From Giardia muris (taxonomy: Eukaryota > Fornicata > Diplomonadida > Hexamitidae), in assembly GCA_006247105.1 (NCBI GenBank), contig CM016925.1:124001-188000 (forward strand): DNA of 64,000 nt, in the 5' to 3' direction. Position numbers and translations under genes: made by a program. This document shows positions 17,397 through 26,438 of this stretch, in pieces (the stretch's first letter is position 1; the number at the start of each line of letters is the position of its first letter). The notes under the pieces are model-generated. The model saw only the letters and a list, made by a program, of their open reading frames with translations, ran no database searches and was not told the DNA's origin.

Positions 17397-19319
17397 TTAG
17401 ATCGTCGGGCGGTTCCCTTCACCGAAGACCGCCCGGATCTCGTCCGCGTCGTTCAGGCGGACGGCTTGGCCCTTCCCTCGCGCCGCAGCACTAAGCAGCT
17501 TCCGATGCTCGCGTGGACGGAAGACGAACCAATAGATGCAAAAGGCCCCGACCCCGAGTAGGACGAGAAGGGGTACGGCGATCGAAAGCGCGATCGTCGC
17601 GTTGCTGATTAAGCAAGTGCTTCCACCAGCGCTACGTGTATACCCGAAGCGGCAATTGCACGCGTTGGACCAAGTGTACGCGTTCAGATCACATTCCCCA
17701 CCCCCTCCACAGACCCTATTCTGTCCAGGGCCGAAGCAAGCACTGGGCCAACAGATCCCAGACTTCGAATCCTTCTGATATCCATTTCCACAAGAACAGG
17801 ACCAGGAATCTCCTTCTTGGGTGCATTTCCCGCCCATCCCGCAGACTTGGGTCACACCTGCATGCTCGAGCGTCGGGCACGATGCATGGATGCATTGCTG
17901 GTTCAGAGATTGGAAGCCAGCCTCACACACACACTCGAAGCGGTCGCTGAGGCTGTTGTGAGTGCAGTTCCCACGGTTGCTGCAGACGTCCCCATCAAAG
18001 ATGCAACTCGCCGCCGCACAGACCTTATGTGAGGTTCCATTCTCGAAGTACTGAGTATGCATCTCGAGGCCGGACTCACAACTTTCGCAAAGAATCCCAG
18101 CATAGCCACGTGGACACTCGCATGTGGACCCCGTAACGCTCCTCTCTGTCATGACTCCAACACAGACTCCGCCATGTTGGCACTCGTTCCCGCTTGATAG
18201 GCAATCGGGAACGTTGCATGTCTCCCCCATTCGGCCAGAGTGGCAATTGCACTTCGCCGTATCTCCATCGTCGACGCATGTTCCATAGCCATTGCAAATA
18301 GTTCCGTCGTCAGTGATCCCGCATGGGTTCATGGCACAGTCGAGTCCGTAACGGAACTCGGGACAGTTGATGCAGCGCATAGCTCCGTGGGCATCGACGA
18401 TACACATCCCCCCATTGCAGGCGTCCCGGGTCACATCGCAATTGAAGGTCTCGCAGAAGCTGCCGTAGTGGCCGGTATTGCACTCGCACGTCCCGAGCGC
18501 CACGCCCGTCGCCGTGTTCCCGCTGATTACGCAACGTCCCGAGCCACTACAGAGAGGGGTATCTTCGCCAGAGGAGGAGGCACCACACATGTTGTAATAG
18601 CAATCCAGCCCGAAAAAGCCCTCACGACAGACGCAATGGGATTGGGACTCCCCGATTTCGGAGGAGGAGTAGAAGCAAGACCCACCGTTATGGCAGTTGC
18701 TTGCAGAATGGCAAGTGAAGCTCTGGCAGAACTCGCCCTCGAAGTTGTGCCTGCAGCTACAGATGTACCCATCACCATTGGGGACGCACTCACCCCCAGC
18801 GTTACAGAGCAGCCATTGAGGGTTTCCAAAGGCGTCAACATAGTGCTCATTCGGAGTGGCATCGCAATAACTGTCCTGGCACTTGTCCCCACTGAAGCCG
18901 ACGTAGCACTCACAATGGTTTTCAACGCAACGACCACGACGATTGCAATACGTCGGTTCTCCATCGGTGTACGTTCGGCAGTTCTCATGGTCGTCATGGG
19001 TTGAGAGTCTATCGCACGTCAGGCCCTCGTAGCCGTGGAGGCAGTCGCACGTGTAGTCTCCATCGCTCGTGGTGCGCTTGCAAATCCCATGGGCGTTACA
19101 GAAGCTGTAGACGGGCGTAGAGTCCGGGTCTTTGAGGATAGTGGAGCTTTGGCCATCGGCTAGGCGAGCGTGGCACGGGTTATCTGCGCAGGCCGGGCCC
19201 GACGTTCCGAAGGGGCACTGACAAACCCCGTCGATGCACTTCCCGATATTCGAGCAGTCGAGATGGGACACGCAGCCGAGGCATAGCGCCAGAAGGAGGC
19301 TGACGAGCATCGGAGCCAT
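17397..19319 (-). CDS. EGF-type high-cysteine membrane protein
   Basis: Predicted 640 residues from ATG 19319 in GGAATAAAATGG. An N-terminal signal peptide (MAPMLVSLLLALCLGC) is followed by about a dozen EGF-like modules with the C-x-C-x(2-5)-G-x(2)-C pattern (for example CQCPFGTSGPAC, CECNTGHYGSFC). A single hydrophobic span lies near residue 590-610 (ATIALSIAVPLLVLLGVGAF). The cytoplasmic tail is about 40 residues and basic. It lacks the CRGKA tail of variant-specific surface proteins and their dense CxxC pattern. It therefore fits the Giardia high-cysteine membrane or tenascin-like EGF group, expected at the cell surface or in secretory vesicles. The stop of the upstream gene forms part of its initiator. 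Confidence 0.85.
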   Translation of the reverse strand: MAPMLVSLLLALCLGCVSHLDCSNIGKCIDGVCQCPFGTSGPACADNPCHARLADGQSSTILKDPDSTPVYSFCNAHGICKRTTSDGDYTCDCLHGYEGLTCDRLSTHDDHENCRTYTDGEPTYCNRRGRCVENHCECYVGFSGDKCQDSYCDATPNEHYVDAFGNPQWLLCNAGGECVPNGDGYICSCRHNFEGEFCQSFTCHSASNCHNGGSCFYSSSEIGESQSHCVCREGFFGLDCYYNMCGASSSGEDTPLCSGSGRCVISGNTATGVALGTCECNTGHYGSFCETFNCDVTRDACNGGMCIVDAHGAMRCINCPEFRYGLDCAMNPCGITDDGTICNGYGTCVDDGDTAKCNCHSGRMGETCNVPDCLSSGNECQHGGVCVGVMTERSVTGSTCECPRGYAGILCESCESGLEMHTQYFENGTSHKVCAAASCIFDGDVCSNRGNCTHNSLSDRFECVCEAGFQSLNQQCIHASCPTLEHAGVTQVCGMGGKCTQEGDSWSCSCGNGYQKDSKSGICWPSACFGPGQNRVCGGGGECDLNAYTWSNACNCRFGYTRSAGGSTCLISNATIALSIAVPLLVLLGVGAFCIYWFVFRPREHRKLLSAAARGKGQAVRLNDADEIRAVFGEGNRPTI

Positions 19320-19323
19320 TTTA
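19317..19323 (-). promoter_or_regulatory. Stop codon fused to next initiator (TAAAATG)
   Basis: On the minus strand TAA (stop of the 325-residue protein), one A and ATG (start of the EGF-type protein) make TAAAATG. The stop supplies most of the A-rich initiator of the next gene. Confidence 0.65.
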
Positions 19324-20298
19324 TTCCGCGGGGGGGACCAGCCCTCGCACACGATCTGCGAAGTCATCTTCCGGACCCTCGAGGAGGTGCCGGACCTCGA
19401 GGCAGCCGAGTAGGATCAGGTCGTAGCCCGGGCCGATGTGCTTGTGGCCGGACTCGTTGAGCTTGCGGGCATAGAGCCCGATGAGGGACAAGGAGACCTG
19501 GTGAGGAGTTGTAGCCTCTGCCAAGGGACAAAGCCCTGCATGCTTGAAGACGGGCTTGAAGGCCGGGTCAACCAGCATCCAGATGCAACGCGACAGGTGG
19601 TGCAAAGGCTCAAGTAGCTCCGGGGTGATGTCTTTGGTAGTCAACCTGCAAGACTGGGAGGTCAACGTATGCATGTGCTCCTTCTGGACCGCCAAGCGCG
19701 CGATGTGGATCAGGATTGTGGCGATACATACTGCATGCGCCTCGTCGTTATGGATGTCCTCCTTATAGCGTCTAACCAGCTCATGTACGTCCTTGGCCAA
19801 ATACTCAGTATGCGGACACCTCTCCAAATCGAAGTCCAACGTGCACCTCGCCGCCACCAGGGTGTTGAGGATGAGGCTGATTTGTGCGAGGAGGTTAGCA
19901 ACGAACGATTGAGTCGCCTCCTGTGCTCCTGAGGCGGCGGTCCTTGACAATGCGAAGACGACGTCCTCGGGCTTCTCAAGCGTCGTGACGCAGTGCGTCG
20001 TCCCAGCCGTGAACCTGACGCTCCCATCGTCCTCAACCTTGATGATAACCTCAGTTGGTAGGATGATCCTCTCGGCAGTCAACAAGCAATGCCCGACGAA
20101 GTGCGTGAGACGTCCCAGGTGCTCCAAGGCAAAGTCCTCAGACACGCAGAGAGTCAGGTAGTCCTGGAAGCGGCAATGTAAAGGTTGACGGATGTATGAG
20201 ATCGGCGGATATGCCGAGTACACCAAAAGATCCGTACCGCGTCGGTCCAGCCCGTCATGCTTGCCTTTGACCTCTCGCTCTTGCGCTTGTGCCATCAT
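19321..20298 (-). CDS. Unknown protein, 325 residues
   Basis: Starts at ATG 20298 in GACCAAAATGATGG; an open extension upstream lacks an initiator. The protein is soluble and largely helical, with evenly spread hydrophobic residues and several Cys and His that do not form a zinc pattern. Examples are FVANLLAQISLILNTLVAARC and AVCIATILIHIARLAVQKEHM. I cannot assign a family. Its TAA stop is separated by one base from the ATG of the EGF-type gene. It is divergent from the 20357 gene across 58 bp. Confidence 0.6.
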   Translation of the reverse strand: MMAQAQEREVKGKHDGLDRRGTDLLVYSAYPPISYIRQPLHCRFQDYLTLCVSEDFALEHLGRLTHFVGHCLLTAERIILPTEVIIKVEDDGSVRFTAGTTHCVTTLEKPEDVVFALSRTAASGAQEATQSFVANLLAQISLILNTLVAARCTLDFDLERCPHTEYLAKDVHELVRRYKEDIHNDEAHAVCIATILIHIARLAVQKEHMHTLTSQSCRLTTKDITPELLEPLHHLSRCIWMLVDPAFKPVFKHAGLCPLAEATTPHQVSLSLIGLYARKLNESGHKHIGPGYDLILLGCLEVRHLLEGPEDDFADRVRGLVPPAE

Positions 20299-20356
20299 TT
20301 TGGTCCCACCTCCACCATAGCGCCACCTCGACCCATCCAAGTCCCACCGGCAAAAA

Positions 20357-21640
20357 ATGTCGAACCTAACTTCAAGCTTCACCGGTAGTATCTCGGCCCA
20401 AGCGCTGGCGGAGAGCCTACAGGTCGTCCAGACCGAGGGGGCCGCCTTTGTTAGCTCGTTGACTCGCGGTTCTTCACGGCATCGCTCCCTTAGCCCAGGG
20501 GGGCGAAACCCATTCCTAGAACATATGGTGACACCCCTTCCACGTAGATTCGACCCCTCTCCACGCTCCCAACGGGACGAAGGGCTCTCCCCGGTGCCCT
20601 TCGAACGAAATAGTCCAAACCCAAGTCCAGCCTCGTTGGATGAGCTTTATGCCAACAGGCGCTGTGTCAGTACGCAGAACCGCTGCCTGGACCAGCGCCA
20701 TGGGCTCGCACACTCCTCCAGGCTCGCCCGAGAGGTCCTGACGGCCAACTCCATCAATATTCTGGAAGGTGAGACTGATACAAATGCAATGGCTGGAAAC
20801 TATGATCGACGGGAACGCGCATGGAGTGCCCCGATGTCGGTTTCTGGGGTTGCACGTGGAACCCAAACCAGTCCTGAGCCCCAAATCGTTCGGAATCTTC
20901 GTATTCGCAGGCGGCAAGGTAGACAGAAACAGGAGGTATGTGTAGATCGTTTCCAGTGTTCTGGTTCACCATCTCCGAGTCACTCAGATCAGACCCAAGA
21001 CAAGTCATTAGTGGTTCTACCAGAAGATCGGGTATACGCACCACGCGAGGGCCATAATGAGGTTGCACGCAGTCCTTCTCCTCTTGTGGCCTTGGAACTG
21101 TGTTGCCGTGTTGAGCACTCCAAACGCGTTCTGAAGGCGGCACATCACGAGTTACAAGCGCGGCTCTCCCCAACCTCAATTCTCACCTCGACCGTGGCCA
21201 CTATCAAGAGGCTAGCACGCGCCTCGATTTATGGGGCAGATGGTGCCACTGAACCTATCGTTGAGGTAGATGATAGCACCCTTGGTGCAAGTACTGTCTC
21301 AGATGTTAGTCAGACCGTCGTACACTTCGCTCCACTCCCTACTGAGCCCATCATTTCTCTTGATACTCCCACAGTTCTACAAGCAAAAGAACCACCAGAG
21401 ATCGATTTGGTCCCCGAACCGACCATCGATTCGTACAACTTCATCACGCACGAAACCATCCTCTCAGTTTTCGATAAGCACAGTAAGCTGATCAAGCCAG
21501 CCTTCCAGTGCCTCGCCCGGCGGTTCCATCCGACTCTACTTGTGGCAGAGATTGAGGAGATCGAGGACGAGGTCGACTCGATCCCGCACTTGGATGGGAA
21601 GGTCGAGGCTCTTTACTCCTTTCTGTATAAACATTCCTGA
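20357..21640 (+). CDS. Unknown Ser/Pro-rich protein, 427 residues
   Basis: Starts in CAAAAAATGTCG. Residues 1-280 are Ser/Pro/Arg-rich and probably disordered. They carry many SP and SPxP sites (RSLSPGGRNPF, SPNPSPASL) that could be targets of proline-directed kinases. The last 70-80 residues look folded and helical (ETILSVFDKHSKLIKPAFQ, EIEDEVDSIPHLDGKVEAL). No family is recognised. It is divergent from the 325-residue gene and convergent with the E2F-like gene, with 30 bp between stops. Confidence 0.6.
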   Translation: MSNLTSSFTGSISAQALAESLQVVQTEGAAFVSSLTRGSSRHRSLSPGGRNPFLEHMVTPLPRRFDPSPRSQRDEGLSPVPFERNSPNPSPASLDELYANRRCVSTQNRCLDQRHGLAHSSRLAREVLTANSINILEGETDTNAMAGNYDRRERAWSAPMSVSGVARGTQTSPEPQIVRNLRIRRRQGRQKQEVCVDRFQCSGSPSPSHSDQTQDKSLVVLPEDRVYAPREGHNEVARSPSPLVALELCCRVEHSKRVLKAAHHELQARLSPTSILTSTVATIKRLARASIYGADGATEPIVEVDDSTLGASTVSDVSQTVVHFAPLPTEPIISLDTPTVLQAKEPPEIDLVPEPTIDSYNFITHETILSVFDKHSKLIKPAFQCLARRFHPTLLVAEIEEIEDEVDSIPHLDGKVEALYSFLYKHS

Positions 21641-21670
21641 GCCTCATGTGCTCTCTCCCCTACTCTCCAT

Positions 21671-22219
21671 TCAAAGAGCGAAGCCGCTCGTATGCGAGGG
21701 TCGACTTCGCAGTAGCTGGAGGATCTTCTCTTGCTCCAGCTCTATATTATAGAGGAGGTGTTCCAATGGGACCGGCTCCGTGAGAGGCTTCCCATCCCCA
21801 AACTGAAATGGCATCCTCTCCCGCTTCTTCCCATGCCGGCGCACCAAAGGGCTCGCAGTCACCACATTGAGCACGTCATAGAGTCTCCGGGAGTCCACCC
21901 CCAATGCCTTCTGTAGGGTGTCGAAGCTGGCCGTCCCTGAGGTTTGTAAGACGCCCAGAGTACGCCGCGTCAGGTTCTCTAAGCCGTCGGGCGATGTCTT
22001 CTTCGGTAGAAGTGGCCGTGGAGGTGGTTTCTTTAAGACTGGCTCCTCATCGTGCCTTTCTAATAGCCGCTCCACTTGATAACACCGGGCTGGAGTTGGG
22101 TTGCTATGCTCGTGTGCATGGGGCTTCAGCCCCTCGGAGACGTCCAGGCCGTCGGGCATCATCGAGTCGAAGAGAGGGTCGTAGAAGCTAGGCGTCAGAA
22201 GCCCGATCAGATCCTCCAT
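21671..22219 (-). CDS. E2F/DP-like winged-helix transcription factor
   Basis: Predicted 182 residues from ATG 22219 in AAAGAAAAATGG. Residues 80-140 match the E2F/DP DNA-binding domain: LTRRTLGVLQ, then LQKALGVDSRRLYDVLNVV, then LVRRHGKKR. The E2F signature RRxYDV is at 111-116. There is no retinoblastoma-binding or marked-box region; the protein is the DNA-binding domain plus a short N-terminal Pro/Lys arm and a C-terminal helix (LEHLLYNIELEQEKILQLL) that may dimerise. An E2F-like activator of cyst wall protein genes has been described in G. intestinalis; whether this is its orthologue is not shown by the sequence. It is head to head with a Myb/SANT-like gene. Confidence 0.75.
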   Translation of the reverse strand: MEDLIGLLTPSFYDPLFDSMMPDGLDVSEGLKPHAHEHSNPTPARCYQVERLLERHDEEPVLKKPPPRPLLPKKTSPDGLENLTRRTLGVLQTSGTASFDTLQKALGVDSRRLYDVLNVVTASPLVRRHGKKRERMPFQFGDGKPLTEPVPLEHLLYNIELEQEKILQLLRSRPSHTSGFAL

Positions 22220-22333
22220 TTTTCTTTCCCCCCGGGTCGCAGGTCCCACCCCCTTGGCATGCGACTGCGAAGTGGCCCTTCGTTGCTTCACAGGCACTCC
22301 GGGCAGACCTGAGGGTGAAGAGAGGCCCAATAA

Positions 22334-23098
22334 ATGACTGACGAGTGCTCGGACGCGGGTGAGCATGCCGCAGAGGACCTCCTCTACTCCTTGCGGTCTT
22401 CCCGTGGGCGGGGGGCACAGATGTGGGAACCTACGGACGAGCTCCGCCTCCTGAGCTTGTTCCCATACTTCTCGAACAACTGGAGGCTCTACTCACCTTA
22501 CTTCGATCGGCCGGTCTCCTCTATCAAGATGAAGTACCACAACCTCTACCGCGCCCTTGAGCGGCGGACAAGGAAGAATCAACCCAACAAGGCGGTTGTC
22601 AAGGGTGATACCAAGCTCGGTCCGGAACGGCTATCCAAGCTCGACGCCATCCTCTTAGCGAAGGCCGTTGCGGAGGCCTCAAAAGGTAACGCTGACGCCG
22701 CCATCGAGCTGCTACGCGTCTGTGGGTCTTGTCATGAGGTCGAGCATATAGTTCGACAAAATCCGCACATAGATCTTTCAAGTACTGAAGGGAGACGATT
22801 CCTGAAGCAGATGGCACCCATGGAATCGGGTGGCGCACCACTCTCCTTTGGATATTACATCTCCGGGGTGAGCCTACTCAGTACTGATGGTACTCTCCTA
22901 ACAGAACCTTCATCATATCCTACGGGGATCGTGGGAGACTCGACTGTACCCGCACTCATTCCAGTAGTGACAGATGCTTCCGCTTGGGCTTGGTTCTTCC
23001 ATGAGGAAGTGGATGGGTTTGTTCAAGACGTCTTTGACGTGGCACATGTGATGGACGTTCACAGCCCTTGTGACTCCTCTTACAGACCTTTAGGTTAA
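22334..23098 (+). CDS. Myb/SANT-like single-repeat protein
   Basis: Predicted 254 residues starting in CCAATAAATGAC. Residues 31-78 have the spacing of a divergent Myb/SANT helix bundle: W31, E and L on helix one, W50, then RPVSSIKMKYHNLYRAL as the recognition helix. The pattern is divergent and could be a related helix-turn-helix. A basic segment follows (ERRTRKNQPNKAVVKGDTK). The remaining 150 residues are unrecognised. A nuclear DNA-binding role is the best guess. It shares a 114-bp upstream region with the E2F-like gene. Its stop overlaps the stop of the convergent membrane protein gene in TTAA. Confidence 0.5.
   Translation: MTDECSDAGEHAAEDLLYSLRSSRGRGAQMWEPTDELRLLSLFPYFSNNWRLYSPYFDRPVSSIKMKYHNLYRALERRTRKNQPNKAVVKGDTKLGPERLSKLDAILLAKAVAEASKGNADAAIELLRVCGSCHEVEHIVRQNPHIDLSSTEGRRFLKQMAPMESGGAPLSFGYYISGVSLLSTDGTLLTEPSSYPTGIVGDSTVPALIPVVTDASAWAWFFHEEVDGFVQDVFDVAHVMDVHSPCDSSYRPLG
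23095..23098. other. TTAA read as stop codon on both strands
   Basis: The palindrome TTAA contains TAA on each strand (23096-23098 plus, 23095-23097 minus). It ends both the Myb-like and the polytopic membrane gene, giving a 4-bp tail-to-tail overlap. Confidence 0.85.
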
Positions 23099-26000
23099 GC
23101 CCCGGTCATGGAGGCCGGCTTTTCCAGTCGAAGGACTGTCTTATGCCCGCCCAATAGGCTTGAATTACCTCCCTTCTGTTCCATCGTATACGAGGGTGTC
23201 TCCGACACTAGCGCGGCAAGAGAGATAAGGAGTAATAATGCTAAGGCCTTCTCCGTCGTGATGACCGATAGGAGGCAGATCAACACGGCTATCGAGACTA
23301 AAAGCCGTTTCTTCTGGACTCCGCTGAGCCAAATGAATACTGAGCGCGGTCTTCCAGTGAGGGCGGCGTAGGGGACGATGGTCAGTAGGCTGATAACCCC
23401 CAGAGAGACCACGTCGTATACTATGTATGGGGCGTACAAACGGGCTTCTTGCCCTGCCAAAGCGGTAGGAGCACGCAGGACGCCATACGCACACCTACAA
23501 ACAACCGCCAACCACAGCACGTTGCAAACAAAGGCCGAGAATGACGTCCGCATCGCCTCCGTTGAGGAGGAAGTGAAACCGCCAGTCCCCAGGTATCCGG
23601 CCACCGCCTTGATCCCTCCCATGGGCCGCCATGCAGGTTCATCGGTAGTCTCCACCCAGGGGACCATGGACGTCCCCATCAGCAAGTATAGGATCGTGGC
23701 CGCGTCGTAGTTCCACGCGGCAAGTGTAAGGGAGGCCAGGACGACGTATGCGCCGACGTTGTATCGCAAGATTCTGTATCCCCATCGCACCCCTCCGAAC
23801 CAGCTGGCGACTAGGGTACCAGGGTTGGTGACTCCGACATCGGTAAAGCCCTGTGCCGTCTTAAGCTTCCAAGTTGAAGCTTCAGGGTCGGAAAAGGCTC
23901 CGACAAGCGCACGTAAATATAGCTCTCGACAGCCACGTAACCGGATCCCGTAGACCGTGGTACTTACGAACCAAGATGCGAGCAAATACGATTGAGGTAT
24001 GACGGCCCGTACCGCCCTGATGAAGAACGAAGACCCACATACTAGCAGGTATACTGGCGTCAAGATGAACGCTGGTAAAAGAAGCAGGCCCAGAATGTAG
24101 ACGAGATAAAGGACCAGTATAGGATACGTGACACTAAGAGCGATGATCATCGCGACGATCCCAGAGACCCCGCCAATCGCTAGGGCCATCAGTCCATTCA
24201 AGGAACTTGCATATGGAATTGCGATAATGATGACCACTATGAAGAGTGTGACTGCTTGCTCCATGAGTCCCACTTCGGCGCTCTCTCCGAGGGGATATAG
24301 CAACCCAGGGGTCAGAAGATATAAACCAACGAAGGAGGCGGTAGTGACGGAGAACACTCGCGTCATAGTGGGACCTTGCTTCTTCGTTACCCAAAGAATC
24401 GAAAGGATTCCAGCGCTCCAAATAAGAACCTGGATCAAGACTGAGATCAGAATGCGGAGGGTGCGAAATGCAACGGGAGAAGACACAGTGAGTAATGGGA
24501 GACGCGTATGGAACGCACGATAGACGACAAGAAGGGTACTGCTGATGTCACTCATGGAATGCGCGTCCGATACATAAATGATGGCAGATGAGATCAATGG
24601 TAATAAGTTCCCAGCCCAAATGATAAGAGCAGATCCACCACAAGCTAAGAAGAGGAGAATGCCCTGGCCCACTCGACTACTTGATACCTCAAAACACATT
24701 GAAACGAAGAGTATGATGCTGATAACAAGGCTGTTTAACAGATAGCTTCCTCTAATCCGATATCCAACCGATCCGAGACGCCCACGACTAGCCAATGCAC
24801 CTAGGAACAAGAAGATGAGGCGGAAGCATGTGAGAATCCTTAGTTTCATCGCTATCCCACGGGGCGCACTTTGTGCAATCGCCCCTGTGTATGCATAGAT
24901 GCCAACGGAAAGGCATAAAGCCCTCAGAATGGCACTACTGGAGGAGATGGAGAAGGTAGTGACAAGCATAAGTAGAATCACATGCAAATAGGCCTGACGC
25001 GCAACGTGCCTGTTTTGAAGCCGTTGCTTCTCTCCTTCCACCCCATAACGAGAGACAATGGATAGCAAAACAGATCTCAGTACCGTGATGCTAGCAAGCA
25101 CACCAAAGATGATATGAAGAACGATGTATGGCCAGAAAAACACACGGATTGGTGCCAGCATCCCAAGGGCCAAGAACTCCATTGCTAGTAGCAGTTCTGA
25201 TGCGGCAGGACGACCTTCCGACTTAAAGGAGCAGAATTGCAGGAGGAGGAAGATGGCAGTATTGATTGGAGAAAGGGGAGTCAAAATCCCGGACATTAGG
25301 GTCACATAGAAGGTCATACTCAACTCCCCCGCCAAAAACGCCCTTGCAGAGATATATGCGAAGAGTAGGGTCTGGGCCAAGGTGAAAAGACCATAACTGG
25401 CCCCCAACACCCATAAGTTGGTGGTGATCATGACCGCACTTAGTCCAAGAAACCACCATAGGGTTACAGCTGTCGGGCGCGAGAAGAAGAGATACCCACC
25501 CACTCGAAGCTCACCACGAAGGGTCGTGACGATAAGAAGCTTCTGCTTCCCATCTGCATTATTGGACGCCTGGGGAAGGCTCCGCACGGTCCTCTCCGGC
25601 TTGTAGACGTATCCAGGCTTAAACATCGCTAAGGAAAAATCACGAAGTGCATACCTTTTTCGGATGAGAAAGAGGATGACTCCAGTCCCCCCAAGCATCA
25701 TAGTGGCAATGGCCATGCAAGCAATACTATCAAGAATTGGTCTCCGTCTATCAATTAGAAGGGCAAAGCTTATTGGAAGGGCATAGGAGACGCAGATATA
25801 AAGTGCGCCAACGACGTACGAGTACCTTTTGCGTACGCTTTCCGCATACGATGTCCTATGAACCATAGCCGAGCCACGCTTCCCAAGAGTATCTGAGACG
25901 ACGACCCCAAACCCCTGTGCGAATAATGGTGCTTCCGTATCGTAGCGTTCGAACTCCGACCGAAGAAGAAGTTCGAAAGAGACACGACAAAGTGGTATTA

Positions 26001-26436
26001 GAACCGCTAGGAGAATACCAGTCGATTGCTGGAAGAACAAGAGAGCAATGTCGATACAACCCAGAAGAAGGGTTAGGGAGGCACACATGGTAAGGAAGCA
26101 ATAGCGCCCAAGACCAATGGGCCGTCCTTTGCTGGTCACCACGAGAATCAAAACAAGAAGGGAGAATTCAGCGCCAGCGCTGACTAGGATCGCCCGTAGA
26201 TCCAGTTGCCCGAATGTTAGGCGGTTGGTGGTCGTCCCTGCCACGTAGATCAAGTATCCGGCGAGACAAGCCCCAAGAACAAAGGCACCATGACCTTCCA
26301 AGATGAAACTCATATAGCGATCGGCAATGGCCCCAAGTAGTAGTGCACGCAATGCTAGCTCCCCATCACGAAGGCTCAGAGTGGCCACCAAGGGTGGGAG
26401 GCAACTCAAGCTCGTGATAGTCAGCCAATCATCCAT
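23095..26436 (-). CDS. Polytopic membrane protein, 1113 residues
   Basis: Almost the whole length is hydrophobic, with roughly two dozen candidate transmembrane helices joined by short basic loops (for example LLVLILVVTSKG, LFIVVIIIAIPYASSLNGL, LVISIILFVSMCFEV). Larger hydrophilic loops occur near residues 180-215, 275-310 and 830-880. There is no signal peptide, ATPase motif or transporter signature that I recognise. Start ATG 26436 sits in GGTAAAAATGG, whose TAA is the stop of the upstream acyltransferase. Co-directional overlap with a lipid enzyme hints at a membrane or lipid role, but that is only context. Confidence 0.75.
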   Translation of the reverse strand: MDDWLTITSLSCLPPLVATLSLRDGELALRALLLGAIADRYMSFILEGHGAFVLGACLAGYLIYVAGTTTNRLTFGQLDLRAILVSAGAEFSLLVLILVVTSKGRPIGLGRYCFLTMCASLTLLLGCIDIALLFFQQSTGILLAVLIPLCRVSFELLLRSEFERYDTEAPLFAQGFGVVVSDTLGKRGSAMVHRTSYAESVRKRYSYVVGALYICVSYALPISFALLIDRRRPILDSIACMAIATMMLGGTGVILFLIRKRYALRDFSLAMFKPGYVYKPERTVRSLPQASNNADGKQKLLIVTTLRGELRVGGYLFFSRPTAVTLWWFLGLSAVMITTNLWVLGASYGLFTLAQTLLFAYISARAFLAGELSMTFYVTLMSGILTPLSPINTAIFLLLQFCSFKSEGRPAASELLLAMEFLALGMLAPIRVFFWPYIVLHIIFGVLASITVLRSVLLSIVSRYGVEGEKQRLQNRHVARQAYLHVILLMLVTTFSISSSSAILRALCLSVGIYAYTGAIAQSAPRGIAMKLRILTCFRLIFLFLGALASRGRLGSVGYRIRGSYLLNSLVISIILFVSMCFEVSSSRVGQGILLFLACGGSALIIWAGNLLPLISSAIIYVSDAHSMSDISSTLLVVYRAFHTRLPLLTVSSPVAFRTLRILISVLIQVLIWSAGILSILWVTKKQGPTMTRVFSVTTASFVGLYLLTPGLLYPLGESAEVGLMEQAVTLFIVVIIIAIPYASSLNGLMALAIGGVSGIVAMIIALSVTYPILVLYLVYILGLLLLPAFILTPVYLLVCGSSFFIRAVRAVIPQSYLLASWFVSTTVYGIRLRGCRELYLRALVGAFSDPEASTWKLKTAQGFTDVGVTNPGTLVASWFGGVRWGYRILRYNVGAYVVLASLTLAAWNYDAATILYLLMGTSMVPWVETTDEPAWRPMGGIKAVAGYLGTGGFTSSSTEAMRTSFSAFVCNVLWLAVVCRCAYGVLRAPTALAGQEARLYAPYIVYDVVSLGVISLLTIVPYAALTGRPRSVFIWLSGVQKKRLLVSIAVLICLLSVITTEKALALLLLISLAALVSETPSYTMEQKGGNSSLLGGHKTVLRLEKPASMTGA

Positions 26437-26438
26437 TT

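Noticed and set aside
17397..19319. Variant-specific surface protein
   Set aside because: No CRGKA tail, EGF-type spacing rather than dense CxxC, and a longer cytoplasmic tail.
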